64,000 nt of DNA from Calliopsis andreniformis (GCF_051401765.1 NC_135064.1:27006001-27070000), one strand, 5' to 3'; positions 50,903-63,700 are shown, counted from the stretch's first letter. The notes: generated from the sequence alone by a model not told the origin. Numbers and translations: made by a program.

Positions 50903-53900
50903 TATCCTTCTGTCGTCGGCAGAAATCTCAGAGGTGCAAAAGAACAAAGGCAGAAAAGGTTGAAGATGCGAGACCGCGGAACCGCAGATCCTATCATAAG
51001 GGCAGCGTCTTTTAATACCACCGTGTCCGCGTTCCGAGCGAGGGAACAAGGTTAAAGCAAAACGAGGAGAGAAAGTTCGTCGGCGAGGTCGTGCACGAAA
51101 GGTTGAAAACGCCCTTTCGCGGCGGTAACTTTGAGCAGAGCCCGTTACTTGCCACCCCCGCGCGGGTGCCTGCGTCGCCCTTGTGTCGCCTGTAAAAGCG
51201 GTCGTCGAGGAAACAAACACGCGAACGCGACTTCTGCGCGCCGTGAATTGCGCGCGTTTTGTAACGATAATGCGAAAACTTGCCCATGGAGAGAATAATT
51301 CGCGTACGAAGGCTGCAAGGCCCTCTGTGCGGTACGTGTTACCATCACACCCCCGCCCACTCCGTCGCAGTTTGCATTTGTTGCTGAATTTATGGGGCTG
51401 TCGGTAGTTTCACGACCCTCCCCCAAGATACCGCCTTGAATTGGATATTCCGTTTCGTCGATCGACCGTTGTTACACGAGAATTACGTCTCGTTAAGTCT
51501 CTGCTCTCCTTCGACTCACCCCCGCTATTCTGTGTTTTGTCGACTGGTGTACCACTGCGACGTTTAATTAGTTTCTTCAAGTACCTTTCATAGCGTTTTT
51601 CTTCATTTTTTATATAGTTTTGTGGGCGTGATTTTTGGTTGATCTCTTTTTGAAAATTGATGAAGATTGTTGAACCTGAGTTTTCGTTTTATGTAATATT
51701 AAATCGGGTATATTTATGTTGTATTTGACTTGTACTAGTATATAATGATTTAAGAGAATTCTGCTGGCTTAAATATTCCCTCGAACGCCAAGAGGAAATA
51801 TAAACTTCAATTTCATTACCTTCTCATAACTGTCTTCTCTGAAGCTCTTCTGTTTTGTCGATAAATCCACCGAAGGTATAACGTTACGTATTATTCAATT
51901 AATTCTTTGGTCTAGACCTCCTATTTTAACTTCACAATCTCTGCAGACTCTAAATAATTTAAGGAGATTTTTTGCAACAGTTATAATAATAGTATTTCTC
52001 TTTTTATCTAAAAAGAGATTCTCTATTTTACACCATCGATTTGATTTCAAACATATCAAACATTTCACTTTGAATATCTTTAAAACAACTGAAACCCCTA
52101 TCTTGGATAGTCCAAGAAATATCGCAGCGCTAGAATACCTACTTCGACTCGTGTTTCAAAGTCCATTAAAGCTTTGACACTGAAACCGTTGATGCAGAAA
52201 ATTGTGTTACACTCGTGATCCTGTTATAGCATACCGAAGGATATCAAGATGTAATAATAAATGGCGACCTTATAAGCTATAACGATTAAGTAGACGAGAA
52301 GACGAGCTGATACGGCTGGGATCCTAGGCAGTGAGTGACAAGAGGGTGGAGTCTGCATCGCGGCGTTTTATTACAAGTACACGCTTAGTCTATTTAGCCG
52401 TGCTTCGTCGCGCTCGCTGTAAAAACTGTTGGAAAAGGGTGTGAGCAGCGAGACAGCGAGAAGCTTCTTACGGTGGCTCGTAACAACTCCCCATTAACGT
52501 ATCTTCTGAAACGACGAGCGAAATCCTTGGGGGAAGAGGACGAAGTAGTCTCGCAGAACTTCCACCGTGTAGGAGAGACGCGAATGGTGTGCTAAAGCGG
52601 TCTCTGCTTGCTCGGTTATTTGTATGGTAACGTTGTTGCGTCGTCGTAGGGCGCTTCAGTGAATCTCAATGAAACGATCATCGAGTTACAGCTGATAGTG
52701 AGGTATTCTCAACATTTTTCCTCCGTGTTAGGCTACTTTTGCCTTTCCATGAATTTGCGTATAAACATGATGCTTTTCAGATTTTCAAATTTTTAATTTT
52801 TTATATGATTTGGAGTATCTGAATTCCTAAATTCGAATGTTTCCTATACCAAGAAAGTAGGTTTACCTTTTCAAAGATATGATGAAATGGTGAAACTTCA
52901 ATAATTGCCTCGCTTAAACGTAGAACTCATAATTACCCTATCACAGAGCCGTCACAGAGCGATCGTTGTTCCTTCTTCGTCAGTCATAACAACGAACCTT
53001 CTCAACGTGATTCTGTCTTCCTGCTTAATTTATCAAGAGGAAGTTACATTACTAGTTAGCATAAGTTCGAACTACCGTGCGAATTTATGACCCGATACTT
53101 CTTCATTCACGAATTCTCAGAAATTGGGTTGGCGTTCACTCTTATGTTGAAGTACTTGATCGTTACACCAAGCAACTGACGAGATAACTTCGAAATTCGT
53201 ACATCTTCGCGTTGCTTTTAGTGAGTGATTTTAGTGAGTTTAAGGGATATGCATCTGATTACATACACTCGTTAAACAGGAAGAGCAGCGTCGTCAGGAT
53301 CGAGAATTTTCAGAGAAACTCGATAGGAATGCTCGTTTCCCCCTTACAACGTATCACGTTCCACAGATTAACCGAGCTTTGTTATTAGCCGCGGCAGAAG
53401 AAACTCATGAAACAAAAATTGGAGCACTTTCGTTGCTTGGTGAAATTCGGAGCGGAAAAATTAAGAGTGGAAGAGGGAAAAGCAAGGGCACAGCCGACGC
53501 AAAAGTTCGAAACGGGGAAACTGTTCTTCGCGGAAAGACACTCACAGTTTTACACAGAGCTCGTTGGGAACTCGCTACGCGAGAGCAAATTTATTCCAGG
53601 GAAAAAAAGATGGCATAAAAATGTTCAATTTCAAAACAATATTACAAACCTATTACAATGGAACTTTTCAACCGTGAGATTGTTTCTACGACGTGCCAGT
53701 TAGCGCTCTCTTCTTCTCGTCCTCTGAATGCATCTAAATTTTAAATAACCAAGGTGCAGGAATTCCGGAGGGACGACTTGAAATAAACAATCACGGCCGA
53801 TGCAAAGAAGGATGCCCTGGTTCTCGAGCCCTCCAAGGGCCCTCTTCGGGCAGATTAGACGCAGAAAGTCAGGAATCAGCGAAGGAATCAGGGATTTCTC

Positions 53901-55370
53901 GTTACAATGCATTCATCGCGGAGAGCTCGCAATCTGTTCTCCCCGAACATGTTGATTCATTTGACGTGAATTAATTTGAGCATATAATCGCTCGCTTCTT
54001 ATGCTTTTACAGCAGTCGTTACGTTTAATTTCTGAGGGCATCGTGACCTGGTTCTGTGTTTCCATCCTCTTCCCACCATTTCGCTTTGCTCGTTATTACA
54101 CCAGAGAAGAACGGTTGATCCACTCGACAGTTGGAGCAGCCGCAGCTGCAACGACGTAGCACACGGAATCTCTCTCTCCTCCGCCTTGGCTGCAACTGCT
54201 GCTGCTACCACCGCTACTGTAGATCCGCGTCCTCGTTCATGAGAATTGTATATTTCCACCGAGCACCTGACGCCGCCGATCGGCTTCAAATTTGCACATT
54301 CGTTCATCTTTTATTCTATTTCAACCCCTTCCCGTTCCTGTCGACCTTTCTTATTTCTCCTCGATCTTTCTTTTGACCTCGGTCCACCTTTACGATATCG
54401 CGTACACCTGCCTCTCTGTAATAGTTCCACTATTTTTACGGTGAACATTCCTGTCTTTTCTAAGTGAGATACTATGGCACATACTGCCTAAGAATAATTC
54501 ATTAATTCTTTTTCTTACATTTTAGATTTTTAAGGAATTATTAAGGTAGAGAAAAGTGATTTAATTCTACTTATTTATTACTAGATTTTCTTCGGTATAT
54601 TCTTCTTTATATTTGAACCTCTAAGAAATAATGATGGTATAGTAATTTATATACAGATATAAAACTGTTATTTTCATTCTTCGTCCACCATACTTCCGCA
54701 AACTGTAAAAATGTTGCAACTGTTCCCATTCGTTTTATCGATCGATCCCAGAAACAGTGTATTTTTTATTATATCTGTTAACAGCCCATTCGTGTTAGAG
54801 GGCGTGGACAGAACAACATAATTTTCATGAATGCTTCGCTTGTTCTGGCAGGGTGAACACCAAGAAATGTGACTTCTGACAACAGTAGAATCGTAATCGC
54901 AGTAGAATGGTGACTAAAAGTCGACCATCGATATATTTTGTGCTCCGTCTCACTTTGTTGCCCTTTGCTACAGGCCAAAAAGGTCACTCGAAATGTCGTC
55001 ATTTTTAACGGCGACTTCCGAGCTCGTAGTCGATCGATAAGAGAGAATCGGTGAGAGATCGTTGGCGGTCGAAGAGCACCACTTACGTATTACAATCGAG
55101 TCACCGATGATACATGGTTCTCTTTCGGTTTCGCATCAACGTTACAGCCTTTTGGCAAGCTGCCCATCTCATGGCTCCTCTATAAGTCTTCGCGAGAAGA
55201 ACGAGGGAACTTTAGGCTCCCCTCGCTTTCAAGACATATGACTCCGACGCCGTGATTGTGAACATAACTCCTTCTGAAATTTTTCAGCTCCCACTGAATT
55301 GGAATATAAATCGTTCGTCGTTTGAATGCGCACCGTTGTCGGTGACGATCCGACACGACACCGCGATCAA

Positions 55371-55386
55371 GCATATGTACATATGC
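55371..55386. repeat. Perfect 16-bp palindrome
   Basis: GCATATGTACATATGC is its own reverse complement and contains two CATATG E-box-like cores sharing the GTAC centre. Possible dimer-binding site; function unknown. Confidence 0.6.
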
Positions 55387-56101
55387 GTGTGGATGAAATG
55401 AGAAATCTTCACGGGAACTACGCAAAAATATTTTTGGAAAGCTGGATAAGATTCATAGCTTCTTAGTTTCAGACAGAATGTACTCTTCAACTTGTTTCAT
55501 TGTTTTGTAAAGATTTTACATTTCACATGGCATACTACTTTATGTACATATTATGATTGACATTAAATGTAATCTGTAAAATTTATCCTATTCCCGCAAG
55601 AGATATAATAAAATTAAAGGTCGACAGTAAACATGACCGTATATACGTTCTATGAACTAGTTGTACATACATAATGTGTAATTCTCTTGTAGCCTGTGGG
55701 GTTTACAGGGACGACGTAAAAATACCTCGTCAAAGACGTTCACCCACTCTGCTCCCGTTGTCGTCTAAAACGTTTTCGTAGATCCTGCTCGAGGCGTGTT
55801 TAGCTGCTCACGGACGGCAGGCAAGTGCATGCTCGCACATCGTAATAATCTAGACGAGGTAAAATGCGGCTTTTGTTACGTTTTATAGCGAGGGAAAATA
55901 TTGTTCCGGTCCAGGAAGATACTTCCATCGCTACGTTGGATAGGAAGGAGTATTTTCGGTGCATGCGTTCCAAGCGATCCACTGGAACCACGAAACGATA
56001 GATCGTCCAATGGAAAACGAGTCTACATCGCTGTGAAATTTTCTATGTACTTCCCTTCTTTTCAACAGCTCACGAGCAAAATATCGAAAGGAATGGAGCA
56101 G

Positions 56102-56157
56102 TATCATATATTTTATATTTTATTTTTTTATTCTGTTTATTTTATATTCCAAAATAA
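56102..56157. repeat. T-rich low-complexity tract
   Basis: Repeated TATTTTATATTTTATT words on the + strand with a run of seven T. It lies shortly upstream of the promoter-like cluster and could be a nucleosome-poor poly(dT) region. Confidence 0.6.
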
Positions 56158-56300
56158 ATCTACTACGGTGATCAGAGAGTAATTAGTACGTCAAAGATAT
56201 TCTTTACCATTATGTAATATTAAACAAGTAAAATAGATAGAAAAAATGTTAATTCCGTGGTTTACTTAGTGGAAATAATTGATAAAAGAATCCTCAATGT

Positions 56301-56397
56301 GCGCATTATAATATAACCCTAGTTGAAATTCGCGCCAAAGAAATGCGCGGTAAACGACGAATCACGTGACCCCATCACGTGACTATTCAGCACTACT
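56301..56397 (+). promoter_or_regulatory. Promoter-like cluster: E2F-type site plus paired TCACGTGA
   Basis: TTCGCGCCAAA at 56329-56339 is, on the other strand, TTTGGCGCGAA, a match to the E2F consensus TTTSGCGC. ATCACGTGAC then occurs twice exactly, at 56361-56370 and 56374-56383, so two TCACGTGA palindromes sit 13 bp apart. That octamer is the core of M-box/CLEAR-type and Myc/Max- or USF-type sites (bHLH-zip proteins). The spacing is just over one helical turn, placing both on one face of the DNA. A TTCAGCACT start-like word follows near 56388, just ahead of the 56422 ATG. A T-rich tract lies upstream. Confidence 0.45.
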
Positions 56398-56421
56398 TTG
56401 GGCGTCCAGTTGATTCTTGTC

Positions 56422-56655
56422 ATGTGCAGCTTAGAGTGTCAAATTTCTTCAGTTTTCTCCTCTATTTTAAGAAACAGAAGCACAATATTTGCAATATTGC
56501 TTCAAAAAGTAAGTAAAGAAGCATTAGTATCAGTTATACATAATAAAAATAAACTTCTAAGTGATATTTCACAAATTGTGCCGCAAGTTAACCTGCCAAT
56601 AAAACTTCAAATTGTTTCCACATCATGTCCCTTCTTTCTCAGCAAAAAACGATAA
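56422..56655 (+). CDS. Small ORF (77 codons) behind the promoter-like cluster
   Basis: The first ATG after the E2F/TCACGTGA cluster opens a frame starting MCSLECQISSVFSSILRNRS and ending PFFLSKKR before TAA. Inside it, LLQK is followed by GTAAGT (56509), and a strong acceptor (CCCTTCTTTCTCAG) ends at 56642, so a 134-nt intron is possible. Spliced, the frame continues in phase 0 as QKTIKLRVTILALTQ and onward to a TAA. Alternatively the same donor joins exon C in phase 0. Unspliced, it is a hydrophobic to basic 77-residue protein. No family is recognised. The promoter context raises the odds that transcription starts here; which reading is used is unclear. Confidence 0.33.
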   Translation: MCSLECQISSVFSSILRNRSTIFAILLQKVSKEALVSVIHNKNKLLSDISQIVPQVNLPIKLQIVSTSCPFFLSKKR

Positions 56656-56863
56656 AATTACGAGTGACTATACTAGCTCTTACGCAAACGAGCTATTCGT
56701 GTGTGCAGATTATTAATTACCACGTAAAAACGCACACGACTGAACGAGCCGTATAATTGTACCAAGTTACACATAATTTGCTGCCAATTAGTGCCCCATC
56801 GATTTTCATGCTCATCCACATGGTTTCATCTCGATTAACGGCTCGATTCCCTTTTTGTTGCAG

Positions 56864-56953
56864 GTATTCCACCGAGAAGCCGAATGCAGCAAAGGAGGAA
56901 GGAGAGGATTCGCAACATCCACGCCGATTTACTCGGGGGCGATGCGTCGTAAG
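56864..56953 (+). CDS. Candidate 90-nt internal exon (C)
   Basis: A strong acceptor (TCCCTTTTTGTTGCAG) and an ideal donor (GTAAG followed by GTGAGTAGG) enclose 90 nt, a multiple of three. With the AAG/GTGAGT donor two frames stay open. The phase-2 reading, YSTEKPNAAKEEGEDSQHPR and onward to GRCVV, follows exon B in frame with an Arg at the junction. The phase-0 reading starts VFHREAECSKGG and fits the LLQK donor at 56509. The third frame reads IPPRSRMQQRRKERIRNIHA and stops at the last TAA unless a weaker upstream donor (GCGTC/GTAAGG) is used. All readings are hydrophilic and basic. The next exon would lie beyond; none was found. Family not recognised. Confidence 0.45.
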
Positions 56954-59900
56954 GTGAGTAGGTCGTATGTTCTGAAACTTGGCGCTCGAACTTGCCGACT
57001 TCTGAAACGTGCTCCTTAAAATTATGCTCCGATTCAGCCTGAAATATCGTGTTCATTGGGGGGAATATCGATTCCGAAGCGACCAAGTTTAGCTCGAGCA
57101 ATTAGCCTAACAAAATTCCCTGGAACTCGTTCTAGTAATCGATCCACGATGGAACACTTATGAGGCGTTTCTAATGTTTCCGTTATTAAACGGAGTAGGT
57201 AAAATATCGCTGCGAGTGGAAATAAAGTGAGTACTTTGCTGGCGTTTAAAGTACCTTGCGTCATTTCTGCGAATAAGTATTCGCGAGAAATAGAAATTTT
57301 TGATAAGTAGAAAAGTTCTTTTCCGTAATTTTTTATAACGGTGAATAAGTCTAGGATTTTGAGTAGCAATTCCTTTTAAAAAAAGTACCTAGTTAAATAA
57401 TGGCTTAAAGTAGATGCTTTCAAGTAGGTACTCACTGTAATCTCGTAGCTCGTTACTGTACATGAACTTCTGTATATAAGACGCGTGTACAAGACACGTT
57501 CCCAGGATCAATTAATAAACGATTTGTGTTCGAGAAAACTCAGAGACAGTAATTTCAAGAGATTGTAGAAATATCGACGACCCTCTAGCGCAACATTATC
57601 ACTCCCGTGTTCTCTCACACGTTCCAAGCATATCCTTTAATTCCGTATTGCTTCGAATCACATTTAATTTATCGATAAACCCATATTAGCGATATTTATC
57701 GACACGTACTCGATAATGTTATCGTTAGCAGCACCTGCAGTGTAGGGATGGTGTTTGAGTAACGACGACACGATTTATCGTTATAAGATATAACATCAGA
57801 AGCAGATTCCGTCCGCGTAGCCTTCATTTTCCAGACCGGCGGAATAAATATTCCACTCGTGCACTCGACGAGACTCACTGTCAATTCGGTAGCCTCTCGA
57901 ACAATATTTATTTAGCCGGTATCGATTTCGTTGGCATGATATTGGTTTCCCGTACCGTCGTCTGTATTTTCTCTCTCGCTCCCTCGTTCTTTCGCTCAAA
58001 TATCCCGCTTCGGTTTTACCCTTTTCTGTCGCCATTTCTTGCACGCCAGTTCAAAAATCACTCCGACTTCCAAGCAAACTAATTTACAAACGTTTAACAA
58101 CCGAATTGTATTTTTTCCTCTCCATTTTCGTTCCGTTCCCGCACAATGTTATATTCCTTTGAAGGCATATAGCAGTTTAGCTGTTAGCAAAAACGTGAAA
58201 CTTACGCACGTTTCAAAAATAGGAAACTCTTTCACTTCCGCTAGAGAATTTTTAAAAAAATATCCCCTTCAGTGTGCGCGTAACATTGCTTTTTAGTATT
58301 GATGTGCTGTGAATTTGATTTTTTCCAGCATAGATTTAAAAGAGCAGTTTGATTGATTTTGCCAGTGTTATACGATGAAAGCGCTGCTTTTAGAATACCT
58401 TTTGTGTTTGTACGGCCGAATTTGTTATTCACACAATCTATGCAACGAATGAAATTATAATTCGTGCGTGTGTAAAACTGAGTAATAATACAGTCGTACG
58501 TGCTGTTCCATTTTTCAAGCAGAAATTAAAGACATAACAACGAGAATCCCTTCTAATAAAAAAGCCAAAAAGTTCAAAAATTTATCCAACTTGCAGTCTC
58601 AATTTTAATACCAGCGTGTTCTTCATGATCCTCGCGTTATCGCTGCCGACACACGAATAAAGTCTCGTACTCTCGTCAGAATAGCGGTTTTAATTAACGA
58701 TATTAACGCATCGCGGCGTGAGTCAGATGTAGTCAGCACCATAATACACGCAGCTTGCTCCGCGTAACATTCAACCGGAACGTTGGCGTAGATAGCATTA
58801 ATATGTGTTGGCATGTTGCTGTTTTTCCTCCCCTCGTTTAATAGCCGCATACCGACGCGTCGCGTTTCGATACGCGATATAAAATTTTAAGGATTAACCT
58901 TGGGAGCGTGTCAACCAGCGCGTCACCCGGGTCACTATACGCCTTTTTTATGGGTTACACTGCTAATAACCTACGCCGACGCGCAAAATATCGACGAAGC
59001 GTATCACGTGAAAGTAATTGAACCAGTGGGTCGACAGGACGTTCTCGAACGTAGCTGGATGGGAGTCACTCTAATAACGCGAAGAATAGGTGTCACGGTG
59101 GATCGTCACGCGAACTTAATGACTTTATCGATCCGACGAATCAAGGCGACAGCGATGGCATTCAGTACGATTGTAATCTCATAACGAAATAGTGTCGTCT
59201 ATCTTCGCTAATCACGACTCTGCGCAACTGTTTGAAGGGGGAATTCGCGTGAGAGCGACGACTCCGACAAATTGTTAGCAAACCTATTGAACCTTCGTGG
59301 CTGCACCGATCAATCGCGAGAGAATCACGAATGCTCTGCATGATTTATCTTCTACCATTTATCTCGCACTTTTCAAGGGTATATTCATCGGGCACGGCAT
59401 TCCGTCGCGGTAATTCTACTCAGCCGCCTGGTTGGGTCTTTAAACGGCGGTCGGTTAAGGTCTTCCCTTTGAATACTACTTCTTAGCGATGCTATTACTT
59501 GTGGCTGCATCCTCGATACGTGCCACGACGGAGCAATACATTTGCATAACGATCGCCGCTGTGGGAACCCGAACTATGCGCTCGTAAATAGTCCACCTAG
59601 GACTGGTCCAGACAATGCTGTTATATGCACGATGTATTGCTGGTGCTAGCGTTTCCATCTGTGGAATATGTAAGAAGAGTCTTGACATTTGTAGATAAGT
59701 ATCTAATATCTTCGAGGAACTTCTGTTCTTGGATATCATCCTCTTTAGGGATTCTGCTTTCTCTTGCTTCGTAATATATGTATGTGTGATATACATAAGC
59801 GCAAGAATAGTGATCCTATATTCTATACGAAAGAAATTCACTAAAAATATGAAACATGCAAGTACTTCACTTACGAAATTCCACTTAGCGAAGAAAGTTG

Positions 59901-60437
59901 TTTAGATGTATGATCCATTCAATCGCTACCACGTCGAACATCATATATCGTTCGATCAATCGTGCTTCGTCAGTTCGATTATCCCTCATGTCATACAGTG
60001 TGATCTCCGAGCGTTTATGCGTCTGTTCGTTGGATAGATTTCTCTCTCTGATTGGCTGTAAATAATCGTTCCCCCGTCACGTTGGCTCTTCTCTCGTATA
60101 TCATTCCACGGACATTCAAGATATTACATTAAATCGCGGCGAGCATCTCTATCGTTTAATACTTCCAGCCTTTCAGATAAATTACGTGACCCACGTTTAA
60201 CTGAGATCGTTGCTTAAACAAGCGGTATTGACGTTCAATAATCCTCGAAATTGTATGGCCTGACGAGTGGCTCCATTTGTTATTCATAGTAACTGGAAAT
60301 GGACTTGGAGGAACTGTAAATCCATGTAACAGAATATCAAATCTCATAAGCAGTGCAAATATCCTCTGAACCTCAAGATCCCTTTCCCCAAATCCCCAAA
60401 AGAATCGTACCATTCTTTTCACTCTCTGGATTCCGAA
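56954..60437. other. Non-coding stretch downstream of exon C
   Basis: Probably the start of the next intron. A TATATAAG word at 57473-57480 has no supported start site. GC-richer 58620-59190 has open frames on both strands. At 59489-59587 a 32-codon + ORF begins MLLLVAASSIRATTEQ and follows an acceptor-like ACTTCTTAG, but it has no donor or poly(A) signal. No RNA genes were seen. Confidence 0.4.
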
Positions 60438-60740
60438 ATGTACAATCCACCAGACCCTCTGTCTCGTCAGACCCATGTCTCTCCTAAGCACAAGTTATAC
60501 CAGTACACAGCCCCGCCATTGAGCATCGACAATACATCAGAAATCATCCCCCATCGTATAAGACCGAAATTTATCAGTGACCGTCAGTCTCCATCAGCAA
60601 AGGACAGGATCCGACGAATAGTGGAGAGCAGAGTGTCAAGCCTGCGAAACGATCCTCGTCAAGAAGCACAGCCGCGAGCAACGAGCAGATACGAGCTCGC
60701 CAGCGGCCAGCCAGAGATAATTAAGCGTGTAACCGAATAG
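60438..60740 (+). CDS. Weak ORF of 100 codons, basic and Pro-rich
   Basis: Starts MYNPPDPLSRQTHVSPKHKL, contains QSPSAKDRIRRIVESRV, and ends before TAG. It is hydrophilic with Pro, Arg and Ser, as in a disordered protein, and its first two thirds lie in only moderately GC-rich DNA. A minus-strand ORF (60156-60491) overlaps its start. No acceptor with a good pyrimidine tract adjoins the ATG and no donor was found. I do not recognise the protein; it may be chance. Confidence 0.17.
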   Translation: MYNPPDPLSRQTHVSPKHKLYQYTAPPLSIDNTSEIIPHRIRPKFISDRQSPSAKDRIRRIVESRVSSLRNDPRQEAQPRATSRYELASGQPEIIKRVTE

Positions 60741-63700
60741 GAGCGCTCTCGAGTTCGTCGGCGCGTGCATGTTCCCGATCCGCGACACGGCTAGCTGGCA
60801 TTCTGATTCGAGCGCTCCCGGCCAGGCCACTTAGCCCCGGCTAATCCGGACGTAATTTCAAGCGAAACAATTTCCGCGAGTTTAATAAAGCTGCGAGCGC
60901 GCGTTGACGGGCAACAAGTGCAAATTGCACGGCACCGTCGCGACGACGACATCGGAGCGTCGGTGACCCCCGTTGCTAGCAATAATTCCTCGGCTACCTC
61001 GCTCTTTCCTCTTCGTCCGTCCTTAGCTGCTTGCACGCCATCTTCTGTGGTTACGCGTGGACGAGTATGGGATTTCCATGTAGCTGGAGGACCGCGGGAC
61101 TTCTGTCCTCGTCGAGGACGCGGGGCCGCTTCTGAGAAGAAGGGGCGGGAGGGTCGACCAAGGGTGCTCTCGGCCCTCCACGCGAGTCCTGGAATAAATG
61201 GCGTGTTTTGGACGTCCTCGCCCCTCGCTCTTTTTCCCCTTTGTCACCTTAACGCCGTAAGGGAGACTGGAATGAGGGGCGGCTTTATATCCGCGCCAAG
61301 ATAAGAACGCTCCGCCACGGAGATTTACATGGACAGCGTGAAATGTAAGCGTGCTGGAATGTAGGAAGCCTTCCTCCACCTCCCTTGGAATGCTTGGCTT
61401 TTTTTACTGGGACCGGAAACAAGGGTCCTCCAGGCGCTGCTGTTCTGATGAGCTGCGTACCGAGCGAAAGGCGCTTCCAGAGAGATTTATCCTTGTTTGT
61501 GGTCTAACGGCCCCTCGTTGCCGCTAAATCTGCCCTTTGCTTGGTTTTTCTCCCTGACTTTCGATGAACCGTAGTTGATACTACGAAATTTGTATCGTGG
61601 GTGGAAGAAGCAGCGAGGCTGCAGAGGGGATGAAAATCCTTCCTGAAATGACCTGCTGTGAAGTAGGGTAAATAGAAAATTTGCATGAAAAATCAACAAA
61701 GCTTTAGACTACTGTAGAATCTAGTGTTATATCGAAGAAATATCTAACTGAGCTTCACATGGTTTTTTAAGTACTAGAACACATAGTGTAACTGTTTATT
61801 ATGTTACACAGTTTGCTATGTTATACCACTTGCAACAGATGTACCATTTCCAGAAATGGATTAGAAACTATAATTAATTCTATTCTACAATTATCCTAAT
61901 ATCTACTTATCTGGTCTATTACCACAAATATTAAATCAGATTTCAACCAAATTAATGTACATACCTCCTATTATACATCCACTTCTCAATTGTTCAATTA
62001 ACTCGTTAATAGTCCATACAGCTTATAGCATACTAGCAAAATGCATTTACTAGATATACCGCTGAATTTCGCGTGATTATAACTATTATGTGATGCTTAA
62101 ATGTTACGCATTTCATGATGTTATTCTAAATTGAGAAATGCTCTTAATTTATTGCAATTTATTTTCATCGAAACTAAACCTCTCACGTATTAATTTTCAT
62201 CGATTACTATACTACTAGTCAAATATTTCTGGTATTAATAACAGCGTAATAATGCCAGAATTCTGGACCTGTATGTGTACATATACTGGACATGGTATAT
62301 CTCAAACTGTTGTGACGGTTTGAAATGTGCCATCCTCGGGAATAAACCATGTAAGAGAAGAATCTCATTCGTGTCCGAAATTAGGAAAATAGTGGCTGTG
62401 TAATTTCCGGTTCTTGGTCAAATACGGACGCATACAAACTCTTCTCGTGGTTTCAATTTTGTGCACTCCACGAATGTCTTACTCTACATTGCTTCATATT
62501 ATTCGCATGTAGTACACGTCATCCAAATTATTTCCGTACGCTCCTGTAAACCCTGTCAAGTTTAATATCTTCCCTTTTCGTGTAAAGCATTCCACATGTT
62601 TGCTCTTTTCCATAGCATGAATTTTTGGATAATTAAACGTATAATAATATTTACAAACAATTTTACATATTAAGATACACAACCTTGGTATAATATATAA
62701 TACTATTTGTACGAAAATTGTCAAATTTTTCAAAATATTTAATAGATAGTATACATTTAGCAAATTTCACAGAAGTAATATTGAATCGTGCTAATGAAGT
62801 TTTTCCCAACTATTTTAAAACGCGCGATTCGCATTCTAATCTTGAAAAACGCGGACAATTGTATTCGCGAGAAATTTACTGTTCAGAATAATGCTGGTGG
62901 GTGAAAGAAAAACGCAGTCAGAAAATTAACAGTCTGCCCGGTAGTTTACGCATCGGAAAATTACGTTTCGCCCGTGAATAACATTATTCAGCGAATAATG
63001 CTTTCATTTCCCAGAGAACGTTACAAGCATAATGCGCTACATCATTTGCTCGAATTCGGGGCACATTTAGCGTCGCGCTCGCGCGCCCATGCATCGCGTT
63101 TCCGGTTTTTCGCCGCACTCCGCCAACTCCCAGACGGCTTTTAACGTTAAAAACCGTTCGCTTATTCCCATACTCAATGTGCAATGAATTCACGCTCCCA
63201 ACACGATTCGGCAAAACTGAAACGTGACCCCGAAATAAATCCTTTCAGTGGAAGAAAATGTTTCGGGGGTAGCATTTCATATTTCAAAGTGCTCCGCTTT
63301 TCATACTATACGTAGTATGTATTACTTTTCAGTGACAAGACATGTCCATTTGGTAACCGAATTATAAACTGGATTTCAACGGTGTATTTTGAGACCTTCC
63401 ACTTTCAGATTGGTCGAAATGTATTCGTAGTACCTATATCCGATTTTTTTGGATAGTATTACCCCATGCTCTATAGTAGTCTCCTCTTATAAATCATAGA
63501 ATATTTCTAATAGAAGGAACCAGCTCCAATAATCAGAATAGTACATCTACATTAACCAACACGGACTCTCATTCTCGCAACTGCCTTCCATTCCAAGTCA
63601 ATTCTTTCACCACCCTCATAGCGAAGAGTTAGCATATTCCGCGTCGTTAAAGATTCCAATATTTCGTCGCGCCCCACTAATTTAATTCCAACCAACTCTT

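Larger units (their letters stand above)
43534..56300. other. Long non-coding stretch before the 56.3 kb promoter region
   Basis: AT-rich DNA alternates with CpG-rich, stop-poor patches near 44180-44860, 45650-46450, 49560-50370, 50930-51430 and 53950-54300. Their overlapping ORFs (for example 45945-46370 on +, 50771-51220 on -) look composition-driven. A GTAAGT at 44330 has no partner acceptor. Short palindromes and a TCCTCT microsatellite are listed separately. The ORF at 53407-53703 is Lys/Glu-rich from purine bias. No RNA gene or further transposon was seen. Confidence 0.45.

Noticed and set aside
50771..51220. 149-codon minus-strand ORF rich in Arg and Ser
   Set aside because: Arises from a CpG-rich patch and the TCCTCT repeat; + strand frames are open over the same DNA.
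57473..57480. TATATAAG considered as a TATA box
   Set aside because: No initiator, first exon or ORF follows at a suitable distance.
60156..60491. 111-codon minus-strand ORF considered as a reverse-transcriptase or receptor remnant
   Set aside because: No catalytic or conserved motif is visible, and the resemblance was only to general Arg/Trp/Phe content.
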